Shown piece by piece: positions 24,716-33,458 of a stretch of DNA of 64,000 nt. The stretch comes from Gaetbulibacter_B jejuensis (GTDB taxonomy: Bacteria; Bacteroidota; Bacteroidia; Flavobacteriales; Flavobacteriaceae), in NCBI RefSeq assembly GCF_039524015.1, contig NZ_BAAAGF010000001.1, forward strand, positions 186,001 through 250,000. The letters run 5' to 3'. Numbering within the stretch: position 1 is the stretch's first letter; each line of letters begins with the position of its first letter. Below the pieces are notes generated by a model. That model did not search any database. It saw only the letters and a program-made list of their open reading frames with translations, and was not told the origin of the DNA. Made by a program: the position numbers and the translations under genes.

Positions 24716-25333
24716 ATGAAGACACTTAAATTTTTAGCATTAGCAATCGTTTTAATAGGATTCTCATCTTGTAGTAGCGATGACGACAATGGAGGTCAAC
24801 AATTATTAGACGTTGAGGCAGAAACTGTATCAAATTTATACGCACCGCAAACAGGAGGACAAGGTAGTGGAGAAGATATCTCTGGAGAATTTACAAAATT
24901 CAGCTTTTCTTTAGGAACAACAACAACTAGTGAAACCGAGTGGGATATTGCTTTTAGAGGTACATCAATAATCTTAAATGGTGGTTCTTCTATGGGTACT
25001 ATTGATGAGCCTGCAAGAAGTGGCGAAGCTGCTGGATATATAATAGAAGGTACATTTAATGATATTGCATCTGTAAATACAGAACTATTAACACAAGACT
25101 CTGAAGAAGGCTATGTACTTAGTGATTGGTACAGTTACGACCCAGTAAACCATGTTATTAACCCAACTGCTGGAAGAGTATTGGTTATTAAAACCCACGA
25201 TGGCAAATATGCAAAAGTAGAAATTTTAAGCTATTACAAAGACGCTCCTGATAGTCCAAGTATGGAGAGCGAATATAGATACTATACTTTTAACTATGTA
25301 TATCAACCTAACGAAGGTGAGATTACATTTTAA
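24716..25333 (+). CDS. HmuY family heme-binding lipoprotein
   Basis: A 205-residue lipoprotein: lipobox FSSC (Cys19), followed by an acidic SSDDDNGG tether typical of surface-exposed lipoproteins. The HmuY domain shows TEWDIAFRG, WYSYDP, and KYAKVEILSYYKDAP leading to YRYYTFNYVYQ. HmuY of Porphyromonas captures heme and passes it to HmuR. The adjacent receptor gene fits that pair. Heme ligands are not conserved enough for me to place them by eye. Confidence 0.88.
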   Translation: MKTLKFLALAIVLIGFSSCSSDDDNGGQQLLDVEAETVSNLYAPQTGGQGSGEDISGEFTKFSFSLGTTTTSETEWDIAFRGTSIILNGGSSMGTIDEPARSGEAAGYIIEGTFNDIASVNTELLTQDSEEGYVLSDWYSYDPVNHVINPTAGRVLVIKTHDGKYAKVEILSYYKDAPDSPSMESEYRYYTFNYVYQPNEGEITF

Positions 25334-25362
25334 TTTTTCTCATATTTAGAATTAGTTAATTA

Positions 25363-25392
25363 AAAAAGCCACTCCAATTGGAGTGGCTTTTT
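25363..25392. terminator. Bidirectional intrinsic terminator
   Basis: Perfect 30-bp palindrome: AAAAAGCCACTCCAA followed directly by its complement TTGGAGTGGCTTTTT. It sits between the convergent hmuY-like gene and the carbonic anhydrase gene. Confidence 0.92.
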
Positions 25393-25419
25393 GTTTCTGA
25401 AGATTAATATAATAAATAA

Positions 25420-26049
25420 CTATTCATAAAAAGTTACTCCTCCTGTATTGATATCATACATTGCACCTACTATCTTAATTTCTCCATTCTTTTCCATTTC
25501 TGAAAGGATAGGGCTTTCTGCATGAATTCTTTCTAGTGTTAATTCCACGTTCTTTTTTGATACTGAATCCACAAAATCTAAGTTTTTAGATGTTCTTAAG
25601 CTTTCATCTTTAGGCTCTTCAGTTGCATTAACAGCAGGTGTTATCTTTTGTATAAGTTTTGTTAAATTACCCATTTCAGCATGGTCACAAGCTCCTTTTA
25701 CAGCTCCACAACTTGTATGACCTAAAACTACTATTAACTTAGTTCCTGCAAGTTTACATGCAAACTCCATGCTTCCTAATATATCCTCATTTACGAAATT
25801 TCCAGCAATACGAACACTAAAAATATCTCCTAAACCTTGGTCAAATACTAACTCTGCTGACACTCTAGAGTCAATACAACTTAAGATAGTCGCAAAAGGG
25901 AACTGTCCATCACTAGTATCGTTAACTTGCTCTAGTAAGTTTCTATTTGCTTTTAAATTATTTTGAAATCTTATATTTCCTTCTTTTAAGAATTGTAAAG
26001 ACTTTTCAGGAGTCATAGTTGCCTGAGATTCTTTTGTATGTGCTTTCAT
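25420..26049 (-). CDS. Beta-class carbonic anhydrase
   Basis: A 209-residue cytosolic zinc enzyme converting CO2 and bicarbonate. Zinc ligands and dyad: Cys58-x-Asp60-Ser-Arg62, and His111-Thr-Ser-Cys114. There is no signal peptide, although the first 12 residues are extra. It ends a leftward operon, 13 nt after the second SulP transporter. With the two SulP genes it forms an inorganic carbon uptake set of the kind noted in marine flavobacteria. Confidence 0.93.
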   Translation of the reverse strand: MKAHTKESQATMTPEKSLQFLKEGNIRFQNNLKANRNLLEQVNDTSDGQFPFATILSCIDSRVSAELVFDQGLGDIFSVRIAGNFVNEDILGSMEFACKLAGTKLIVVLGHTSCGAVKGACDHAEMGNLTKLIQKITPAVNATEEPKDESLRTSKNLDFVDSVSKKNVELTLERIHAESPILSEMEKNGEIKIVGAMYDINTGGVTFYE

Positions 26050-26062
26050 AATTTTCTGTTTT

Positions 26063-27925
26063 TTAATATTTGTCTTTTACGTTAATTTTTATCCATTGTG
26101 TACACTCTTTAAAATTTTTAAAGATGTGCTCTCGAGGTATTAAATCTGGTATGATATCAATACGCTCCATCATATATTTTGGTTGTTTTAATAAGTCTAC
26201 AAAAAGAACTTGAACATTATTTTTTCTTAGTTCTTGTAATACATCTTCCATAGCATATAAACCAGATTGATCCATATATTGCATACGCCCTAAACGAATG
26301 ACTACTGTTGAAGCTGTATGTGGTATTTGAGCTGCTAAACTTTGAAAATCGCTAGTTGAGCCAAAAAACAAAGGGCCTTTTATGTGTTTAATAAAGACTT
26401 CTTCTTTCAATTTTACAGGAAAATCAACCTCATCTGCCCAAGCTTTTTCTTCTCCAAGTTTTTTAACATCAGAACGTTGTGCTGTTAAATCTCCAAGTTT
26501 TTTCATAAACATTAACGATGCTATTACTAAGCCTATTCCAACAGCGTAAACTAAATTCCAAAAGGTTGAAAGTGTTAACACAACTAACATTATCAATACT
26601 TCTGAACTTAATTTTAATGGTCCTAGTTTTATGTCTTTTGGCAATACAGGTATTGCTTTAAGTCCTTTATAGTCCATTACACCTATACCAACTGTTATTA
26701 AAATACCTGCTAAAACAGCTGCTGGAATTTTTGATGCAACTGGACCTAATGCCAATAGTATTACTAATAGCATTACACCTGCAATCATACCTGACAATCT
26801 TGTTTTTCCCCCAGATTGAATATTAACTACAGTTCTTATGGTTGCACCAGCCCCTGGAATACCTCCAAAAATAGCTCCAATTGTATTACCTATACCTTGT
26901 CCAACAAGTTCTTTATTAGGTTTGTGTTTGGTCTTAGTCATATTATCAGCTACTACACTTGTTAAAAGTGAATCGATAGCTCCTAAAAGCGCTAAAGTTA
27001 AAGCTGTAAAAATATAAGGTGTTATACTACTGAGTTTAAACTGAGTGATAATTTCTATATTAGGCATTGGAAATCCGCTAGGTATTTCCTCAATAGGTCT
27101 ATAGTCTAAACCAAATCCTACAGCAATCCCAGACATCACCAATAAAGCAACTAGTGTGCTTGGTATCGCTTTTGTAATTCGTTTAAAACCATAAATAATA
27201 AGTATTGTGCCTAATGCCAATAAAACTTCAAGTAAACTAATATTTTTTAAAGCTCTTCCTAAAACCTTAAATGTTCCTAAAACACCTGAAGCTTCTTTAG
27301 CTGCTAGCGTTTTAGACTCTTTGAGTATGTCAGCTTCGGTTACTAATTCTGCTCTTCTAATGGTTTCTTTAAAGTCTTCAAGAACCAAGATTTCTTCTTT
27401 AGCTTCTTCTTTAAGAATATTTTCAAGAATCACTTCTTCAGCTTGTGGCTTAAACTTATTTACATACTCTTGGTCTTCTTTAGGGTAATACCCAACAGCA
27501 GGTAAAATTTGTGTAATTAAAATAATAACACCTATTGCAGTCATAAAACCAGAAACTACAGGATATGGAATGTACCTTATGTATTTTCCTAAACCTAGAG
27601 CACCAAGGCCAATTTGCATTAAACCAGCTAATAAAAACACTGTTAAAATAGCAGGTAGAGCCTTTTCAACATCTCCATCGTTAGCAGCAATAATACCAGC
27701 AATAATTACCATACTTACTGCTGTCATAGGTGCTGTTGGTCCTGATATTTGGGTATTAGTTCCACCAAAAAGCGCTGCGAAAAAACTTATAAAGATTGCG
27801 CCATACAATCCAGCACTTGGACCTAAACCAGACGATACTCCAAATGCTAATGCTAATGGTAATGCTACAATACCTGCAGTAATACCTCCAAATGCATCTC
27901 CTCTTATGTTTGAAAAAAGCTTCAT
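26063..27925 (-). CDS. SulP family anion transporter with STAS domain and charged insertion
   Basis: A 620-residue SLC26/SulP carrier, probably for bicarbonate in this context. Residues 1-140 and 232-440 form the membrane core (the PYPVVSGFMTAIG and GGIPGAGATIRTVVNIQSGGKTR signatures are present). A STAS domain lies at about 500-600 (VVIRLGRMQYMDQSGLYAMED). Residues 149-230 are a highly charged Glu/Lys-rich segment between membrane helices that typical SulP proteins lack. The gene lies 13 nt upstream of the carbonic anhydrase and 144 nt downstream of the Usp gene. Confidence 0.9.
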   Translation of the reverse strand: MKLFSNIRGDAFGGITAGIVALPLALAFGVSSGLGPSAGLYGAIFISFFAALFGGTNTQISGPTAPMTAVSMVIIAGIIAANDGDVEKALPAILTVFLLAGLMQIGLGALGLGKYIRYIPYPVVSGFMTAIGVIILITQILPAVGYYPKEDQEYVNKFKPQAEEVILENILKEEAKEEILVLEDFKETIRRAELVTEADILKESKTLAAKEASGVLGTFKVLGRALKNISLLEVLLALGTILIIYGFKRITKAIPSTLVALLVMSGIAVGFGLDYRPIEEIPSGFPMPNIEIITQFKLSSITPYIFTALTLALLGAIDSLLTSVVADNMTKTKHKPNKELVGQGIGNTIGAIFGGIPGAGATIRTVVNIQSGGKTRLSGMIAGVMLLVILLALGPVASKIPAAVLAGILITVGIGVMDYKGLKAIPVLPKDIKLGPLKLSSEVLIMLVVLTLSTFWNLVYAVGIGLVIASLMFMKKLGDLTAQRSDVKKLGEEKAWADEVDFPVKLKEEVFIKHIKGPLFFGSTSDFQSLAAQIPHTASTVVIRLGRMQYMDQSGLYAMEDVLQELRKNNVQVLFVDLLKQPKYMMERIDIIPDLIPREHIFKNFKECTQWIKINVKDKY

Positions 27926-28069
27926 ATTTAGCAGTTTTTAAAAGTTTGCTTTCTAATTTAACCTTTATTTCTCAAAGAAAAAAGCAATTCTAAACATTAG
28001 CTTTGGTTTTATATTATCGTTTTTTGTGGCTTATTTTTACCAAAATATACTTCCCTTGTGTATATTCAC

Positions 28070-28870
28070 TTAAGCAATTAAAAGTGATACATTAAGGTTA
28101 TTTATTAATCGTTCTGCATTAAACATTGAAGACGATTTTGAACTGTTACCAGACCTTGTTTCTTCTTTGTTGAAATACAAAAGATTTACATTGCTTTTTG
28201 TTAAATAATTTGACAAGTTACTGATTGCATTATCACTCTTATCAAATACGTATTCAATTACTTTAGAGTTGAATAGTGCATTTGAAGTGGTGGAATGCAT
28301 TTCGCCATCAACCAACTTAAATGATTTTAATGGTTGGGTGTTCTTCTCAAACAAGTTTTTAACAAAAGCATTGTTTACTGTATCTCCTGAGTCTTGTAAC
28401 AAACCTAATGACAATTCTTGATTAGGCTCTAAAGTACTCTTTGAAGGTACAATTAAAACGGTTCCTTTATGCTGTTTTAATACATAATTAGCAATCCTAT
28501 CTCCTACCACGCTAAAGGCTTTCTTTTTCTTACCTAAAACTATTACATCAGGTTGTTGCTGACTTATGTAGTTTTTGATTTCGTCTTTAACATTGCCAAA
28601 AGAAAACTGATAGTTAATTTTTATATCACATGCTTTTGAAATTGGCTCGACAGTATTTTTTATGTCTTTTTCAAATGCATTGTACTTCTCATTTAAAGTT
28701 CTCATGGCTGAAAGTTGACTTTCTCTTTCAACCACATCAGTAAATTTTTGTACAGAGAAGAGATCAATTTCGCCATCAACCTTTTTTGCAAGGTTGACAG
28801 CGTTGTTGAGTAAAGTACTTGGTGAATCTTTAAGATCGGTAAGTACTAATATTTTATATTGTTTTGACAT
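28070..28870 (-). CDS. Universal stress protein-like (tandem UspA)
   Basis: A 266-residue cytosolic protein. The first UspA fold (1-140) is good, beginning YKILVLTDLKDSP and containing VIVLGKKKK and GTVLIVPSKS near the nucleotide-binding region. The second fold (145-266) is divergent. It lies between two SulP transporter genes and 7 nt from the upstream one, so it probably regulates or senses anion/bicarbonate transport. That is an inference from position. Confidence 0.8.
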   Translation of the reverse strand: MSKQYKILVLTDLKDSPSTLLNNAVNLAKKVDGEIDLFSVQKFTDVVERESQLSAMRTLNEKYNAFEKDIKNTVEPISKACDIKINYQFSFGNVKDEIKNYISQQQPDVIVLGKKKKAFSVVGDRIANYVLKQHKGTVLIVPSKSTLEPNQELSLGLLQDSGDTVNNAFVKNLFEKNTQPLKSFKLVDGEMHSTTSNALFNSKVIEYVFDKSDNAISNLSNYLTKSNVNLLYFNKEETRSGNSSKSSSMFNAERLINNLNVSLLIA

Positions 28871-28877
28871 GGTGTTT

Positions 28878-30470
28878 TTAGCTTAAACTTATTTTCGATT
28901 TAGGTCTTTCATTAAAGAACCTAATAAAGCTCGAAGGGTTTTCAACCACACCACGTTTAGAGATTAGTTTCATGTCAATATTTCGTTCTTCAGCCTTTAA
29001 GATAAAGTCTTCAAGAATTTCAATAATATCATAATCTAAATATCTTGTTTTAATTAAATCAATTTCAAGATATGTATCTCTTGGTATGCTGTCCAACTCC
29101 TTAAGGATTGCTCCTTTATTTAAAAAGATAACTTCCTCGGCAAGTGTCATTTTTATTTTATGTTTTCCATTGCTCTTGTCTTCAATATGAAGGAAATGAG
29201 AGTTTTGGTAACTCTTTAATAAAATAACTACTATACCAACTGCAAGACCTAAACTAATACCTACTAACAAATCGGTAAATACAATACCTATTACAGTAAC
29301 AAAAAATGGTACAGATTGCTTCCATCCTAGTTTATACATTTGTTTAAACAATGCTGGCTTTGCAAGTTTGTAACCTACTACTAGTAATATTGCTGCTAAT
29401 ACTGATAATGGAATCATATTAAGCAAGCGAGGTATAAGAATTACAGATATTAAAAGGAAGAATCCATGAATAATAGCCGATAATTTTGATCTACCTCCAG
29501 ATTGAATATTGGCAGAACTACGAACAATTACCTGAGTAATTGGTAATCCTCCAATGAAACCAGAAATCATGTTACCAGCACCTTGAGCCAATAACTCTCT
29601 GTTAGTTGGTGTTACATTTTTATGAGGGTCTAATTTATCAGTTGCCTCAACGCAAAGCAAAGTTTCTAAACTTGCTACAAGTGCAATTGTAAATGCTACA
29701 ACCCAAATATCAGGATTAGTGATAGCAGAAAAATTAGGGAAACTAAATTGACCAAAAAAGTCCGAGGCGCTTTCAGGTATTGGAACGCTTACTAAATGCG
29801 ACTCAGCAATAGATAAGCTTTCGTTATCCTTAGTAAACACATACCATATAATACCTAAAATTACAGCTACTAAAGGTCCTTGTATCAATTGGAATATTTT
29901 ACCTTTTTTAGACAAAACTTTATCCCAAAGGATAAGAATTGCTAAACCTACAGCTCCAATAATAAAAGAGCCCCAAATAATATTATCAGAAATGCTAAGC
30001 AATGCAGAAAATGTGTTTTCACCTGAAGCTTCTAAAAAACTATCAGCTCCTTCTGGCTCAGCATCATACCCAAAAAAGTGAGGGATTTGTTTTAAAATAA
30101 TAATGATACCAATACCTGTAAGCATTCCTTTAATTACTGAAGACGGGAAATAATACCCAATAACTCCAGCTTTTAAAACTCCAAATAAAATTTGAATACC
30201 ACCAGCAATTACAACAGCTACAAGAAAGTTTTGATAACCGCCTAAAGTTCCAATAGCAGTTAATACAATAGCTGCTAAACCTGCTGCTGGACCACTTACT
30301 CCAATTTTAGATCCACTTAAACCTCCTACAACAATACCTCCAACTATACCAGCTATTAATCCTGAAAATAATGGTGCTCCACTGGCTAGAGCAATACCTA
30401 AACACAATGGTAAGGCAACAAAAAACACGACAATACTTGCCGGCAAATCACTTTTAATTGTTTTAAACAT
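28878..30470 (-). CDS. SulP family anion (probable bicarbonate) transporter
   Basis: A 530-residue SulP carrier. The membrane core holds the family motif region GGLPITQVIVRSSANIQSGGRS and an early VALPLCLGIALASG segment. A short STAS-like C-terminal domain (about 440-515) is degenerate and lacks the usual phosphorylatable Ser region. It is closer to the BicA-like bacterial branch than to sulfate permeases by context: an operon with carbonic anhydrase and a second SulP. Substrate not proven. Confidence 0.9.
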   Translation of the reverse strand: MFKTIKSDLPASIVVFFVALPLCLGIALASGAPLFSGLIAGIVGGIVVGGLSGSKIGVSGPAAGLAAIVLTAIGTLGGYQNFLVAVVIAGGIQILFGVLKAGVIGYYFPSSVIKGMLTGIGIIIILKQIPHFFGYDAEPEGADSFLEASGENTFSALLSISDNIIWGSFIIGAVGLAILILWDKVLSKKGKIFQLIQGPLVAVILGIIWYVFTKDNESLSIAESHLVSVPIPESASDFFGQFSFPNFSAITNPDIWVVAFTIALVASLETLLCVEATDKLDPHKNVTPTNRELLAQGAGNMISGFIGGLPITQVIVRSSANIQSGGRSKLSAIIHGFFLLISVILIPRLLNMIPLSVLAAILLVVGYKLAKPALFKQMYKLGWKQSVPFFVTVIGIVFTDLLVGISLGLAVGIVVILLKSYQNSHFLHIEDKSNGKHKIKMTLAEEVIFLNKGAILKELDSIPRDTYLEIDLIKTRYLDYDIIEILEDFILKAEERNIDMKLISKRGVVENPSSFIRFFNERPKSKISLS

Positions 30471-30508
30471 ATTAAAATTTGTTTTTAAAATTTGATAATA
30501 AAAATGTG

Positions 30509-30530
30509 ACCTATTACTAAGCTAATAGGT
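30509..30530 (-). terminator. Intercistronic hairpin (possible attenuator/terminator)
   Basis: ACCTATTA-CTAAGC-TAATAGGT, an 8-bp perfect stem, lies between the 100-residue gene and the SulP gene. On the minus strand it is followed by CACATTTTTATT. It could partly terminate after the leader gene or protect the downstream message. Confidence 0.45.
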
Positions 30531-30541
30531 AAAAAAACTAA

Positions 30542-30844
30542 TTATAATATGTGCTGTTCGGGAGGTGGAGAGAGGTTCTCTAGGCTTAGAGAAGAATAGT
30601 TAATTTGGTAATGCGAGTTGTGTTTTATACTATTATCAAATACAATTAAGTCATCGTATAATGAATTGTCTAAAAACTTAACCTCAACATTTTTACTTAT
30701 TTCGCTTTGGCTATTTTCCTCTTCGTTTACACTGTAGAAAGCAGCTACATTAAAATCTTTGTCCACAATAGAAATAATTGTAGGTGCAGCTAAAAAAGCT
30801 GAAAAGATTATTAGTATAGCTAATGATGTGACTTTCTTACCCAT
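30542..30844 (-). CDS. Small membrane/exported hypothetical protein, first gene of the carbon operon
   Basis: A 100-residue protein with an N-terminal hydrophobic segment (residues 6-26) and an acidic, Ser/Asn-rich tail ending LSPPPEQHIL. No domain is recognised. The signal-like start, the promoter box 22 nt upstream, and its place before two SulP genes and a carbonic anhydrase support it as a real gene of this operon. Function unknown. Confidence 0.6.
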   Translation of the reverse strand: MGKKVTSLAILIIFSAFLAAPTIISIVDKDFNVAAFYSVNEEENSQSEISKNVEVKFLDNSLYDDLIVFDNSIKHNSHYQINYSSLSLENLSPPPEQHIL

Positions 30845-30865
30845 AAAGGAAAATTACATAAGTTG

Positions 30866-30873
30866 CAAATATA
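30866..30873 (-). promoter_or_regulatory. -7 promoter box of the inorganic carbon operon (TATATTTG, minus strand)
   Basis: Exact TAnnTTTG match on the minus strand, 22 nt before the ATG of the 100-residue gene. It is the only good promoter match found upstream of the SulP/Usp/SulP/carbonic anhydrase series. Confidence 0.6.
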
Positions 30874-30912
30874 AAACTTGAACTTTAAATATTCGTTAAA
30901 TATATTTTAAAA

Positions 30913-31662
30913 CTATAGTTCTTTGATATCCTTATTCTGAATCCAGCCTTGTTTTCCGTCTGAAAGTTTAATTTTTTTCCAATCGTTTACTGTATCCAAA
31001 ATTTGAACTTTAGTGCCTTCATGAAGTTTAAAGGCTTCTTCGCTTCTTAGGTTTGGTTCACTCTTAACTTGGCTTTCTTGAGCAAACACTATTGCAGGTT
31101 TATTGTTTTTATCGATTTCAAATTTATGAAATGCAAAGGCTAAAGCCACTAATGATAATACTAAAAACAATAAACTAGAAACAAAAGTTATTCGCTTTTT
31201 ACCAGTAGATTTACTAAAATAATATACAATACAAAGTATTACAAACAATATAATTCCTACTACCGATAAATAAGCCCAATTATCATAGCTAAATGTATTT
31301 GTTGCGCTTTTCATTAGTCTTGAAAAACCAACTTCTGGCATTACATCGATAGCATCAATGGTCATATTCTTTGCAAAAGCCATATTGTTTTTAATATCCT
31401 TATCGTTTGGCGACAACTGTAATGCTTTTTCGTAGTAATAAATGCTAGGAGCTACATTATTGAGTTTATAATGCGCATTGGCCAAATTAAAATACAATTC
31501 GGCTGAGTGTTTGTCGCTTTTTAAAATAGCATCATACTTCTCTATTGCTTCGGCATATTTACCTTCATTGTATAACGTGTTTCCCTGATCAAACAATGCT
31601 TCGTTTTGAGAAAAACCAAAAGAAGACACCAATACTGTTATAATTACCAATATCTTTTTCAT
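30913..31662 (-). CDS. batE: BatE: TPR and SH3-like protein of the Bat aerotolerance operon
   Basis: About 249 residues with the start at ATG 31662, which begins a signal peptide (MKKILVIITVLVSSFGFSQ) and leaves 1 nt after the batD stop. A TTG at 31683 only adds a seven-residue polar leader and is rejected. TPR repeats lie at 25-110, two transmembrane helices near 135-190, and a C-terminal bacterial SH3 domain (NLRSEEAFKLHEGTKVQIL...GWIQNKDI). BatE is the last gene of the operon. Confidence 0.88.
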   Translation of the reverse strand: MKKILVIITVLVSSFGFSQNEALFDQGNTLYNEGKYAEAIEKYDAILKSDKHSAELYFNLANAHYKLNNVAPSIYYYEKALQLSPNDKDIKNNMAFAKNMTIDAIDVMPEVGFSRLMKSATNTFSYDNWAYLSVVGIILFVILCIVYYFSKSTGKKRITFVSSLLFLVLSLVALAFAFHKFEIDKNNKPAIVFAQESQVKSEPNLRSEEAFKLHEGTKVQILDTVNDWKKIKLSDGKQGWIQNKDIKEL

Positions 31663-31663
31663 C

Positions 31664-33439
31664 TTATTGCATTTGTTTATCAATTAACGAAATAGTTTTT
31701 GCAGCTTTATCATAATCCTGTTGCATCTCCACATTAGAAATTGGTGTGTATCTTGCCAATTCGCAGTTTTTAAGGATTTCAATAAATTCTGATACAACAC
31801 TAGCGTCTACACTTTTTTCAGCAAGTAATGCTTGTATTTTATCTTTACTTAAATCGCTTGTTTCAATGTGTAGTTTTGCTTTTAAGTAATTATGCAGTGC
31901 CTTTTCTAAAGCAATGTAAAAGGCTTCTTTTTTACCCAAAGCACGTTTGGCTTCACTTAAGTATTTTTTAGCTAGCTTATCGGCTTTTCTAATTTTATTA
32001 CCGAACACATCTGCATTACGCTTTTCTTTTTCTCTTCTAAAAACTATTGCTAAAGGAATAGCTAAAAGCGGTAACAACAAAGCACTCCAAAATCCTGTAG
32101 ACTTGAAGAAATGAGTAGTAGTTGTTGGCGTAAGATTTGTTTCAGTCTTTACAAAAGCAAATTGGTCGTTGCTTAATACAACCTTCTGTTTGTTATTTGC
32201 TGCAGTAGTAATGCTGTTATCTGATGCTGAATTGTTTGTAGGACCTTCTAAAACATCAATTATAATCTCTTTTGAAGATACTCTCTTGTAAGTTTCAGTC
32301 TTTAAATCAAAATACGAAAACGACACACTTGGTATAGGATACTTTCCTTTAAATTGTGGCACAACTGTGTAACTATCAGAAATGCTTCCTTGTGTACCAT
32401 CTAAATTGGTTCTCACGTTTTCAGAATGCTCTGGCTCATAAATTTCCAATGAACTAGGCACTGTAATTTTAGGAAGGTTAAAGAGTTTTAAATTTCCGTT
32501 TCCTGACACTTCAACTTTTAACTGTAGAGATTCCGAAGCGTTTAATTGATTTTTAGAAGCTGAAATATTAAAATCGAAATCACCAACAGCTCCTGTAAAA
32601 TCAGCTGGTTTAGTACTTTCAGGAAGTGGTTTTACGTTTATAGTTTTGCTACCTGCAGATACTGTTCTATGTACAGAGGTCATTAATCTTCCTCCAAATA
32701 TATCTCTTCGGTTTGTTGGCACATCTACAGTAACATCTAGCGACAAAGGCTCTATTTCAAGCTTTCCTGATTTTTGAGGATAAAGCACTGTTTTACGAAG
32801 TACTACATAACGATAGTCTTCGCCATTGTACGTTCCGTTTTGAACCTTTAAGCCTTTGATATTGATGTTTTGACTCCAAAAATCATTATATCTTGGATTA
32901 TCAATTTCACGCCAATTACTTACTCCTGTTGAAGACGACACATATAGCTTGTAAACTACTGTTATTGCTTCATTAAGGTAAGGGTTGGTTTTAGAGATTT
33001 CGGCAACTAGATGAATATTCTCATTCGCAACATTTTCGGCATTATCAGGATCATTAGGTCTACTCACAGCAGCAGTAACCTCTACTGAAACCGTTTGAGT
33101 TTTATACACCTGATCATCAATTTCAATAGTTGCTTGTTTAATAGTAAACTTACCTCGCTTTTTTGGTGCTAAAAAGTAACTATAGGTTTTAGAAAACGAA
33201 CGTTTACCGTTTAACCATGTATTACTTACTGATGTGTTTGGTCCACCAATAACTGTAAAATCTTGAAAATCTGGAGGTGTAAAATTGTCTCCATCTTTAT
33301 TCATTTCAAAATCAATACGTAAGCGTTCATTAATACCTAACTTAGTTTTGCTCACCTTAGCTTCAAACTTAACCTGAGAAATCCCAATACTTGTAACAAG
33401 TAGAGCAATTAACAATGTTATGTTTTTTAAGATTTTCAT
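31664..33439 (-). CDS. batD: BatD: large exported protein of the Bat operon
   Basis: A 591-residue membrane-anchored periplasmic protein: signal peptide to about residue 21, repeated immunoglobulin-like beta domains (residues 25-400), one transmembrane helix at about 450-470, and a cytoplasmic helical tail. The block around ENIHLVAEISKTNPYLNEAI to KTINVKPL (about 140-270) is duplicated in the small gene just upstream. BatD belongs to the oxygen-tolerance complex described in Bacteroides. Confidence 0.88.
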   Translation of the reverse strand: MKILKNITLLIALLVTSIGISQVKFEAKVSKTKLGINERLRIDFEMNKDGDNFTPPDFQDFTVIGGPNTSVSNTWLNGKRSFSKTYSYFLAPKKRGKFTIKQATIEIDDQVYKTQTVSVEVTAAVSRPNDPDNAENVANENIHLVAEISKTNPYLNEAITVVYKLYVSSSTGVSNWREIDNPRYNDFWSQNINIKGLKVQNGTYNGEDYRYVVLRKTVLYPQKSGKLEIEPLSLDVTVDVPTNRRDIFGGRLMTSVHRTVSAGSKTINVKPLPESTKPADFTGAVGDFDFNISASKNQLNASESLQLKVEVSGNGNLKLFNLPKITVPSSLEIYEPEHSENVRTNLDGTQGSISDSYTVVPQFKGKYPIPSVSFSYFDLKTETYKRVSSKEIIIDVLEGPTNNSASDNSITTAANNKQKVVLSNDQFAFVKTETNLTPTTTTHFFKSTGFWSALLLPLLAIPLAIVFRREKEKRNADVFGNKIRKADKLAKKYLSEAKRALGKKEAFYIALEKALHNYLKAKLHIETSDLSKDKIQALLAEKSVDASVVSEFIEILKNCELARYTPISNVEMQQDYDKAAKTISLIDKQMQ

Positions 33440-33458
33440 GGTGTAAAACTCTTTGATT

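Noticed and set aside
31663..31683. Longer batE starting at TTG 31683
   Set aside because: It overlaps batD and adds a polar leader before a perfect signal peptide.
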